NCBI GenBank assembly: GCA_963783095.1
Contig: CAWAMR010000001.1
Span: 372,001 to 436,000, forward strand
Length of the DNA stretch: 64,000 bases
Source of the DNA: CAWAMR01 sp963783095
GTDB taxonomy: Bacteria > Planctomycetota > Planctomycetia > Gemmatales > Gemmataceae
Direction of reading: 5' to 3'
Positions within the stretch are counted from its first letter, which is position 1, and every line of letters begins with the position of its first letter. Of the stretch, positions 17,471 to 24,057 are shown in pieces. Below the pieces are notes generated by a model. That model was not told the origin of the DNA, ran no database searches, and worked only from the letters and a program-made list of their open reading frames with translations. The translations under genes were made by a program, and so were the position numbers.

Positions 17471-19420
17471 GTGCGCCTACGAGCGCATGGAATCGGTAGG
17501 GTGAAAGTCCCTATCAATGTTTCGAGTTTGGACATTGTAGCTGAAGGTAACTGCGTCGTCGCGAGGCGAGGTGGAGAGCAACCGGAAGCGAACGACTGGT
17601 CCGTAGGATAACGAACTCGATTCGGCCTGTTGTCGTGACGAGCCTGCTAGCGAAAGGCGAAGTCCAAGGAGTCTCGGAGGGCGTCAAACTCAGCACCAAG
17701 AACGACAAGGGGTGGTTGGAGACAGAACGGTCAGAAGGTTCCATGACGGGAAGTAGGGAGATCCGATTTCGCTGGATGTATGGAACGAGGGTCGAGAACG
17801 GTTGCCGCAGATGGACCGTACCCAAAGGCGTCTGGGCCGGGATGTTGCAGCGAGCATCCGCGGAGCGAAGCGATCGCTGCATGCCCTTGGGAAGTATCGG
17901 AATCGGAAGTCAGAGCGTCCGTAGTAGCGAAGAAGCCGGGTAACGCCGGGGGAGCCAAGGGACGTAGGAAGTTGGAGGCGTGATGTCAGCACCGCAAGAA
18001 ACCAACCCGACGGCAGTGTCAGCAATGACTAATCAAGTCGGAGACGTTATGGAGCGCTGGCTCTGGACCGAACCGGCGGTGTGGAACGAACGCATGTTGA
18101 CGGCGCTCGAAAAGGGCGTCCAAGGAGGAATATGGTTTAGTCTGATCGATAAAGTGTGGAAGGAACGCAATCTGCGCGTCAGTCACAGCAAAGTGGCTGC
18201 CAACCAGGGCGCTCCGGGAGTGGATCATGTCACGGTCGAAGCATTTGCCGACGACCTGGACGCCAACGTGGCGAAACTCACCAAAGCCCTCCAGGAAGGA
18301 ACTTACCAGCCGCAGGCCATTCGGCGAACGTATATCGATAAGCCGGGTAGCCAGGAGCAGCGACCTTTGGGAATTCCCACGGTACGCGACCGAGTCGTTC
18401 AGGGAGCAGTCCGACACGTCATCGAACCGATCTTTGAGAAAGAATTCGCCACGCACAGTTACGGCTTTCGGCCCCGGCGGGGTTGCAAAGACGCACTGCG
18501 GCGAGTGGATGAACTGCTCAAGCAAGGTTACGCTTACCTGGTCGATGCCGATCTGAAGAGCTACTTCGACACGATCCCACATGACCGGCTGATGAGTCGG
18601 CTGCGGGAACGCATCGCGGACGGGCGGATGCTTCAGTTGATCGAATCCTTTCTGAAAGCCGGCATTATGGACGGACTGAAAGAATGGGAACCGGAAGCGG
18701 GAGCCCCGCAAGGAGCGGTGTTAAGTCCTTTGCTGAGCAATATCTATCTCAATCCTCTGGATCACCAAATGGCGGCCCAAGGGTGGCAGATGGTGCGCTA
18801 TGCCGATGACTTCGTGATCCTCTGTCGCAATCAGGCCGAAGCGGAACAAACACTGGGGTATATCCGTCAGTGGTGTGAAGCGGAGGGATTGCGGCTGCAT
18901 CCAACCAAGACGAAAATCGTCAACGTACAGCAGGAAGGCTTTGACTTTCTGGGCTATCACTTCCTAACCACGCGGCGGGGACGTCTGACGCGCTGGCCGA
19001 GGAAGAAGAGCATGGCGAAGTTCAAAGAGACCATCCGGACGAAGACGAAACGGACGAACGGCCGATCGCTGCGAAGTATAATCGCAGATATCAACCTGAC
19101 GTTGCGTGGCTGGTTTGGATTCTTCCAGCACAGTTACCACACGACGTTTAAGACCGTGGACGGTTGGATTCGCGGACGTTTGCGGAGCATACTGCGCAAA
19201 CGTTCCGGCGGAAAAGGCCGCGGACGGGGAACGGATCATCAGCACTGGCCGAATGCCTTCTTTGCCAAACATGGGTACTATAGTCTGGAAGCTGCCCATG
19301 CCCGAGCAAGTCAATCCCCTTGTGGGTAAGACCGACAACAGGAAAGCCGGATGCGGGAAATCCGCCAGTCCGGTTTGGAGGGAGGGGAAACCAATATGCT
19401 TGGTCTTCCCTACCCTATCG
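17471..19420 (+). mobile_element. Complete bacterial group II intron
   Basis: The 5' end GTGCGCCTACGAGCGCATGG (17471) matches the GUGYG-type start, followed by GGTGAAAGTCC. The RNA domains I-IV run to the encoded reverse transcriptase (17983-19329). Domain V is at about 19344-19375: AGCCGGATGCGGGAAATCCG then CCAGTCCGGT, with the AGC triad and GAAA tetraloop. Domain VI follows (AGGGAGGGGAAACCAATATG … TTCCCTACCCTATC), with the 3' end near 19418-19421. About 1.95 kb, normal size. No break is seen in the protein or in the ends, so it may be active. Exact boundaries are by eye. Confidence 0.88.
17983..19329 (+). CDS. ltrA: Group II intron reverse transcriptase/maturase
   Basis: 448 residues from ATG 17983, SD GGAGG at 17974; a GTG at 17980 is in frame. 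Reverse transcriptase motifs: YQPQAIRRTYIDKPG, RPLGIPTVRDRVVQ, HSYGFRPRRGCKDAL, DADLKSYFDTIPH, GAPQGAVLSPLLSNIYLNPL and the catalytic MVRYADDFVIL (YADD). The C-terminal maturase domain shows LTLRGWFGFFQH. No HNH endonuclease follows, so mobility would be endonuclease-independent, as in class C introns. The APQGAVLSP motif marks it as intron-type and not a DGR enzyme. Acts with the intron RNA in splicing and retrohoming. Confidence 0.95.
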   Translation: MSAPQETNPTAVSAMTNQVGDVMERWLWTEPAVWNERMLTALEKGVQGGIWFSLIDKVWKERNLRVSHSKVAANQGAPGVDHVTVEAFADDLDANVAKLTKALQEGTYQPQAIRRTYIDKPGSQEQRPLGIPTVRDRVVQGAVRHVIEPIFEKEFATHSYGFRPRRGCKDALRRVDELLKQGYAYLVDADLKSYFDTIPHDRLMSRLRERIADGRMLQLIESFLKAGIMDGLKEWEPEAGAPQGAVLSPLLSNIYLNPLDHQMAAQGWQMVRYADDFVILCRNQAEAEQTLGYIRQWCEAEGLRLHPTKTKIVNVQQEGFDFLGYHFLTTRRGRLTRWPRKKSMAKFKETIRTKTKRTNGRSLRSIIADINLTLRGWFGFFQHSYHTTFKTVDGWIRGRLRSILRKRSGGKGRGRGTDHQHWPNAFFAKHGYYSLEAAHARASQSPCG

Positions 19421-19452
19421 ACCCCCAGAGAATCTGGTTACACCCTGTGCAG

Positions 19453-19629
19453 ACTGGCAACGTGTGGCAATGGTGTGATAACAAGTGCGACAATCAGAGT
19501 GACCGCGAATTCTTGCGGGGTGGTTCCTGGTACAGCCATGCAAGGTACTGCCGCTCTGCATACCGCGGCATTCCCGCGCCGGATTATCAATTTAGCAGCA
19601 TCGGCTTGCGTGTTTCCATTTCGCAGTGA
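19453..19629 (+). pseudogene. FGE/C-type-lectin-fold C-terminus with DGR-like variable region
   Basis: The frame reads TGNVWQWCDNKCDNQSDREF, LRGGSWYSHARYCRSAYRG, then PAPDYQFSSIGLRVSISQ and stop 19627-19629. This is the C-terminal 58 residues of the FGE-sulfatase/SUMF1 fold; the N-terminal part is absent (the group II intron lies upstream). From 19531 to 19599 eleven positions that are Asn in the usual FGE-DGR target sequence are TAC, AGC, CAT, TAC, TAC, GGC, ATT, TAT, TTT, AGC and AGC: all NNY. This is what adenine-specific mutagenesis of AAY codons gives. No template repeat was found in the window. Confidence 0.6.
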
Positions 19630-19676
19630 AGTCCGGTTTTGCCAATTATCTGCATGGAACTTGAACGCAAATACAG

Positions 19677-19736
19677 TATAATAGCTGTTGTGAATTCGCC
19701 CACGAATCTGATGGCTCCGACAAGGCGTCGGAACAA
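19677..19736 (+). repeat. 60-bp dispersed repeat, copy 1
   Basis: Begins TATAATAG, continues GAATTCGCCCACGAATCTG and ATGGCTCCGACAAGGCGTCG, ending GGAACAA. About 80% identical by eye to 20748-20807. Both copies are preceded by TTGAAC ten bases before TATAAT. They flank the repeat block between the truncated FGE fragment and the phosphoesterase gene. Confidence 0.65.
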
Positions 19737-19813
19737 GGCGATAGAAAATGTTACCAGGTAAACTCGCCATTATACTTTGCGCGGTAAAGAATGAGCCGTT
19801 CTCGATGTGTCAG

Positions 19814-19961
19814 AAACCAGCCTCGAAGCCATCGGCTGGAGCCTCGCTGGCGCGTCTGGTTAACGATACATCGGCATTCCCACAATCCAGAAAACCTCAG
19901 GTGGGACGTTGTTAACCCGACGCGCGAGCGAGGCTCCAGCCGATGGCTTCGAGGCTGGTTT
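19814..19961. repeat. 51-bp inverted repeat (MITE-like)
   Basis: Arms 19814-19864 and 19911-19961 pair with two mismatches; the left arm starts AAACCAGCCTCGAAGCCATC and ends GGTTAAC. The 46-nt spacer has no ORF. The size (148 bp) and near-perfect arms look like a miniature inverted-repeat element, but no target duplication is obvious. Confidence 0.75.
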
Positions 19962-20083
19962 TGGCGGGCGGGCGGCGCAATCGTTGCGAAAACTTGAATG
20001 TCTCTTTTTTACCCGCCTTGAGTATAATAGAACGATTGTCGATTTGATATTATGGCGAAGTTACTTGGTTAATGGGGTGGGTT

Positions 20084-20261
20084 CTTCCAAGAACTAAGAG
20101 CCAATCAAACGCTTATCGATTTGATGGATTGCCGAGGTTTTTGCTGATGAGGGCCCGAAACGGGCGCAGACGCTTCCAAGAACTAAGAGCCAATCAAACG
20201 CTTATCGATTTGATGGATTGCCGAGGTTTTTGCTGATGAGGGCCCGAAACGGGCGCAGACG
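20084..20261 (+). repeat. 89-bp structured repeat, two perfect tandem copies
   Basis: Units 20084-20172 and 20173-20261 are identical by eye. Each starts CTTCCAAGAACTAAGAGCCA, contains an AT-rich pairing segment (CAATCAAA … TTTGAT … ATTG) and ends in a strong GC hairpin, GCCCGAAACGGGC, followed by GCAGACG. Two diverged copies occur at 20485-20573 and 20574-20666, and a 5'-truncated relative at about 20031-20070. No ORF crosses the block. No family is recognised. Confidence 0.8.
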
Positions 20262-20335
20262 CTACAAATTGCTACAAAAATCGGTTTTTGCGGCAATGAT
20301 CGCAAATGCGAACGAACGCACTCCCGAGCGCCGTG

Positions 20336-20484
20336 TTACAAATTGCTACACAATTTTGGTTTGCCGATCAACGATTGAATAACCAAACAAACGAGGTGGT
20401 GAGCGCCATGCTACAAGTTGCTACAGAATTTTGTTTGCGGATCAACTATTGAATAACCAAACAAACGAGGTGGTGAACGCCACG
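20336..20484 (+). repeat. 75-bp repeat, two copies, between the 89-bp units
   Basis: Two units (from 20336 and from 20411) share TTGCTACA(C/G)AATTTT, GATCAAC(G/T)ATTGAATAAC, CAAACAAACGAGGTGGTGA and end in GCGCCA or CGCCAC. They separate copies 2 and 3 of the 89-bp repeat. The CTACAA…TGCTACA motif also occurs next to other 89-bp units (20262-20276, 20667-20681). Confidence 0.75.
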
Positions 20485-20666
20485 CTTCCAAGAACTAAAG
20501 CCAATCAAACGCTTATCGATTTGATGGATTGGCGAAGTTTTTACCGATGAGAGCCCGAAACCGGGCGCAGACGCTTCCAAGAAACTTCGTCTCAATCCAA
20601 CGATTATTGATTTGATATTCTGGCGAATTTACTTTCAGATGAGGGCCTGAGCATCGGGCGCAGACG
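20485..20666 (+). repeat. 89-bp structured repeat, two diverged copies
   Basis: Copy 3 (20485-20573) differs from copies 1-2 by substitutions that preserve pairing: the terminal hairpin is GCCCGAAACCGGGC, and the AT-rich stem becomes CCAATCAAA … GATTGG. Copy 4 (20574-20666) is more diverged (GGGCCTGAGCATCGGGCGCA). The conserved hairpin position and CGCAGACG end suggest selection on a folded RNA or DNA. Confidence 0.75.
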
Positions 20667-20747
20667 CTACAAAATGCTACAAGTTTTCGCATCCAAGTAA
20701 CTTCGTCATACTGGATAAAAGCGCTTTACTTTTGAACAAAAGTTCAT

Positions 20748-20807
20748 TATAATAGGTGCGGTGAATCCACCGACGAATCGGATGGCTCCTACAAAGCGTC
20801 GGAACAA
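20748..20807 (+). repeat. 60-bp dispersed repeat, copy 2
   Basis: TATAATAGGTGCGGTGAATC, then CACCGACGAATCGGATGGCT and CCTACAAAGCGTCGGAACAA: the second copy of 19677-19736 in the same orientation, 1,071 bp downstream. It contains the pairing CCGACG … CGTCGG. From 20808 to 21047 nothing else is recognised except the start region of the phosphoesterase gene. Confidence 0.65.
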
Positions 20808-21047
20808 AATGCAACAAAACGCTACAAGTTTTCGCTTGTGCTGGAAGCAACTTCCGCATAGGTGCTTGGGTGGCAACTCTGCTCAATCCAGCGCATTACC
20901 CGGCACTTTTTTCTTCTACCATGAAGAGTCCGAGAAATCATCTGCCGATACCTTGCAATCAGGAGTGCTATCCGGATACCCTACTTTATCCAGATTCCCT
21001 TTTTCCCCTAACTCGCAAACTCTCTCCGCTTCGTGAGGAACGATCCC

Positions 21048-22340
21048 ATGCGTCGAATTCTTTACGGTGGTCTTGCTTGTTTGATCCTCGTGGTGGCTGT
21101 TGCTTTCGCTCGTCAGTCGGGCGATTCTTTGCCGCCAACTCCCTCCGGCTTGAGCATCGAACAGGAAAAGCGAAACCCCTGGACTCACCTTCGCCTCAAT
21201 AACGATCCGGGCGAATTTCAATTTGTGATGATTAGCGATCGCACCGGCGGCCATCGGGAGAAAGTGTTTTCCCGCGCCGTCGAACAAATCAACTTGTTGC
21301 AGCCTGAATTTGTCCTTTCGGTCGGCGATTTGATCGAAGGGTACACCACCGACAAGGATAAACTCGCCGAGCAATGGAAAGAGTTTCAATCGTTTACTTC
21401 CAAGCTGGAAATGCCGTTTTTCTATGTCCCCGGCAATCACGACCTGAGCAATTCGTTTCAACAAAAAGCCTGGGAAGAGAAATACGGCAGACGATACTTT
21501 CATTTCGTTTACAAGGATGTCCTGTTTTTGAATCTTTGTTCGGAGGATCCTCCGGGTTCGACCAACATCACCGAGGCGCAAGTTGGTTACGCGAAGAAAA
21601 CTCTCGCCGATAATGCCAATGTGCGCTGGACCATCGTTTCTATCCATAAGCCGATTTGGGTCGATAACGTTGAGAAAAATGGTTGGGGCGAGGTCGAAAA
21701 ATTGCTCGCGGGCAGGAATTACACGGTCTTCGCCGGACACATCCATCGCTATCAAAAGTTCATTCGCCAGGGCATGAACTATTATCAGTTGGCGACGACC
21801 GGCGGCGGCAGCAAGTTGCGGGGCGTGAAATATGGTGAATTCGATCACATTGTCTGGGTCACCATGAAGAAGACAGGTCCCGTGCTCGCAAACATCATGC
21901 TCGACGGCGTTTTGCCCGAAAATCTGCAAGTCCCGGAGACATTCGAACCCGTCAAGGAGTACGATCGCAAACCAACGCACATGGTCAAGGGCTACGTCTA
22001 TTCGGACGGTGTTCCGGTCGTTCGTGCCACCGTTACCTTCCATTTGAAGGTCCCCAATTCCAAGAACTTGAGGACCACCGGCGATGGCGTCACCGCAGCG
22101 GACGGCTCATTTCAACTGAGTACCTATGGAGCCTTCGATGGAGTCCCGACCGGTGAGTATGTCGTGACGGTCGCCGCGGATGGACGGTATGCTCTCGATG
22201 CCCAAAAGCCAAAAACGCTGGCTATCCCGGAAAAGTATGCGAAAGGCTATTCATCCGATTTGACTGCGACGGTGAAAAGTGGAGTGAATGAGTTCGTCTT
22301 CGAATTGCAACGGACTGAGCCGAAGATTGAGAAGAAATGA
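21048..22340 (+). CDS. Exported metallophosphoesterase with C-terminal beta domain
   Basis: ATG 21048 after GAGGA. Signal peptide/anchor MRRILYGGLACLILVVAVAF. Calcineurin-like motifs: FVMISDRTGG (block I, with Arg-Thr where Asp-x-His is normal), SVGDLIEGY, VPGNHDLS, IVSIHKPIW and FAGHIHRYQ. The C-terminal part (residues about 310-425) reads like a carboxypeptidase-regulatory or Ig-like domain (VKGYVYSDGVPVVRATVTFH, GEYVVTVAADG). 430 residues. Probably a periplasmic phosphodiesterase; replacement of the first metal His could lower or change activity. It faces a PilZ gene across a hairpin. Confidence 0.83.
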   Translation: MRRILYGGLACLILVVAVAFARQSGDSLPPTPSGLSIEQEKRNPWTHLRLNNDPGEFQFVMISDRTGGHREKVFSRAVEQINLLQPEFVLSVGDLIEGYTTDKDKLAEQWKEFQSFTSKLEMPFFYVPGNHDLSNSFQQKAWEEKYGRRYFHFVYKDVLFLNLCSEDPPGSTNITEAQVGYAKKTLADNANVRWTIVSIHKPIWVDNVEKNGWGEVEKLLAGRNYTVFAGHIHRYQKFIRQGMNYYQLATTGGGSKLRGVKYGEFDHIVWVTMKKTGPVLANIMLDGVLPENLQVPETFEPVKEYDRKPTHMVKGYVYSDGVPVVRATVTFHLKVPNSKNLRTTGDGVTAADGSFQLSTYGAFDGVPTGEYVVTVAADGRYALDAQKPKTLAIPEKYAKGYSSDLTATVKSGVNEFVFELQRTEPKIEKK

Positions 22341-22343
22341 TTT

Positions 22344-22375
22344 GGCGAGCGGAGGATGCGAATCGCCCGCTCGCC
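22344..22375. terminator. Hairpin between convergent phosphoesterase and PilZ genes
   Basis: Arms GGCGAGCGG (22344-22352) and CCGCTCGCC (22367-22375) pair perfectly across a 14-nt loop, in the 47-bp gap between two convergent stops. There is no clear T-run on the plus strand. Confidence 0.5.
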
Positions 22376-22387
22376 CATGTCGCCGTT

Positions 22388-23113
22388 TTACACCAACTGG
22401 CGGAAATCTCGTTCGGGTAGCTCGTGGATGAAATTGCATCCTGCCACCCAGCCTCCTTCTCTTCGTTCGCCCAGAAAGACCACACAGGCTAAAACCTGAA
22501 AAAGGGCCTCATGTGCACCTTTCTTGTGCAGGCCCAAATTCAGGACGGTGCCCGGCTCAATGGCTTCCTCCAAAACCAAACCGATTCCGCTTGGGGAGAT
22601 GTTCGTGATCTCTGCCAAACGAGGCTCAACTGCCAGAGGATTCGCTGCGCGCTGATACTGCGCGTGACCGTGCGCGGCAAAGCGGGTCCAGGTTCGCTGA
22701 TCGGAACTCTGCGCAGGTTCCCGCCGGCCACCGAACTCGCGCAATTCCGAATCCCCTAACTCCGAAGAGAAAGTGCAGCCTATCGAGTAAAGCGACCCTT
22801 CCTCATTGCAGTGCATGACACAAGCCAACACCGATGCTCCGGGCGTTCCCTTGGCATGGGGCAAGTCGATGCTCAACATGGTCCCCGGTTTAATGACCTG
22901 GCCGACAATCAGGTTGATGCCGCCCTGTGAGACATTCCGGACCTGGCCGACTGCCGCCGGTGCCGCGCTGTTGACGATTCGAAAGCTCGTTTCGCGATTC
23001 AAAGGGACACGCACCCAGTTTCGACGATCCGAAAGTCCGTTCTTGGAATCGGATCCGGATTCCGATTTTGGTATTGAATCGGTCGAATCACGCTTCCAGA
23101 CACGGTTAAACAT
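22388..23113 (-). CDS. Tandem PilZ-domain protein
   Basis: 241 residues. Two PilZ copies are seen: residues about 30-115 (DRRNWVRVPLN, VRNVSQGGINLIVGQ, VLACVMHCNEE) and about 135-235 (QRTWTRFAAHG, EITNISPSGIGLVLEEAIEP, VLACVVFLGERREG). PilZ binds cyclic di-GMP through RxxxR and (D/N)xSxxG; the second box is clear in both (NVSQGG, NISPSG), while the Arg box is only partly kept (RRNWVR, RTWTR), so ligand binding is uncertain. Cytoplasmic, no signal peptide. Convergent with the preceding gene. Confidence 0.8.
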   Translation of the reverse strand: MFNRVWKRDSTDSIPKSESGSDSKNGLSDRRNWVRVPLNRETSFRIVNSAAPAAVGQVRNVSQGGINLIVGQVIKPGTMLSIDLPHAKGTPGASVLACVMHCNEEGSLYSIGCTFSSELGDSELREFGGRREPAQSSDQRTWTRFAAHGHAQYQRAANPLAVEPRLAEITNISPSGIGLVLEEAIEPGTVLNLGLHKKGAHEALFQVLACVVFLGERREGGWVAGCNFIHELPERDFRQLV

Positions 23114-23276
23114 GGCAGGTACTCAGGTGTAAAAAGTGTATCAAAGCGTGGGGAAAATAGAATGGATTGTCAACCATAGCACACGCTGCGGGAGTGTGTG
23201 CAAGAAAATTTGAAATCTTTACATACACTGTGGATAGACTCACCGAGTTCCAATTCTTCCCAATCGAGGTGGCCGC

Positions 23277-23960
23277 GTGTCTGTGCCTTTGTTGATAGAA
23301 TGGTATCGCAAATTACCGGATGTCCACAAGGGTATCGACGACCCGGACTTTTCCAGCCATCGAATGCGACAGGCGCTGCGAAAGTTCTGCCGGCGGATCA
23401 ACTCTCGCTACAACGAAGGCACGCTGCAAAGGCTGTTATTCGACTCGAGTCCGGAGGTTCGCCGTGCTGCTGCACTGGCCTTGGGATTAGTCGGATCGTA
23501 TGACTCCAATGATGCGCTGGCGAAACTGCTACACGACGACGATGATGTGGCGGCAAGAATTGCCGCCGACTCGATGTGGGAGATCTGGTTTCGCTCGGGT
23601 CCGCAGAGACAGACTCGGGAACTGCAAACCATTTTGCATCTGGCCGATTTTGAGCAGATTCTGGCAGCGCTTCAGGATTTAATTCATGAGGCACCGGAAT
23701 TCATCGAGGCAGTGAATCAGCGCGCGATTTTATTTTTTCGCATGGGCGAATATCAGCGCTCCATTGCGGATTGCGAACAGGTTCTGCAAAAAAACCCTCA
23801 TCATTTCGGTGCTCAGGCCGGGATGGCTGAATGCTACTTGCGGTTGAATCGACCTCATGCAGCATTGCAGGCGTTCCGCCTGGCGCTGGCGATCAATCCT
23901 CGTCTCAATCACGTGCGCGAGATGGTCCGAAATCTTCAGGCCGCTCTTGAGGAGAGTTGA
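23277..23960 (+). CDS. HEAT- and TPR-repeat protein
   Basis: 227 residues, GTG start at 23277 with GAGGT seven bases upstream. N-terminal HEAT-like segment (LQRLLFDSSPEVRRAAALAL, ALAKLLHDDDDVAARIAADS) and C-terminal TPR pair (VNQRAILFFRMGEYQRSIAD, AQAGMAECYLRLNRPHAALQ). No catalytic motif; likely a protein-interaction scaffold. Stands alone between a divergent PilZ gene and a GGTGAC hairpin. Confidence 0.75.
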   Translation: MSVPLLIEWYRKLPDVHKGIDDPDFSSHRMRQALRKFCRRINSRYNEGTLQRLLFDSSPEVRRAAALALGLVGSYDSNDALAKLLHDDDDVAARIAADSMWEIWFRSGPQRQTRELQTILHLADFEQILAALQDLIHEAPEFIEAVNQRAILFFRMGEYQRSIADCEQVLQKNPHHFGAQAGMAECYLRLNRPHAALQAFRLALAINPRLNHVREMVRNLQAALEES

Positions 23961-23971
23961 AAAGGTGTCAA

Positions 23972-24043
23972 GGTGACAAGGTGACGGAGCAGGTCAGCGT
24001 ATACTGGACTCAAGAAAGGTGGCTTTCTTGTCACCTTGTCACC
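23972..24043. repeat. GGTGAC heptamer inverted repeat
   Basis: GGTGACAAGGTGAC at 23972-23985 pairs perfectly with GTCACCTTGTCACC at 24030-24043. The same heptamer runs recur at 52929-53000. It lies between the HEAT/TPR gene and the start region of the propeller gene at 24058. Confidence 0.75.
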
Positions 24044-24057
24044 GAGGAAGGAGCAAC

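Noticed and set aside
17635..17943. Open frames of 102 and 111 codons (both strands) before the reverse transcriptase
   Set aside because: They translate the structured intron RNA (domains I-III); no protein family features.
17983..19329. The reverse transcriptase as the enzyme of the DGR-like variable regions
   Set aside because: It has the PQGAVLSP and YADD motifs plus a maturase domain, and lies inside a group II intron with domain V. DGR enzymes lack the maturase domain and carry an SQ-type motif.
20130..20260. CTGATGAG…CGAAAC in the 89-bp repeat resembles a hammerhead ribozyme core
   Set aside because: Only six bases separate the two core halves, too few for stem II; the bases pair better as the hairpin GCCCG-AAA-CGGGC, and copies 3 and 4 change the core (CCGATGAG, AGATGAG).
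20084..20666. Repeat array as a CRISPR
   Set aside because: The units are nearly 90 bp, partly directly adjacent, with no unique spacers of constant length and no cas genes in the window.
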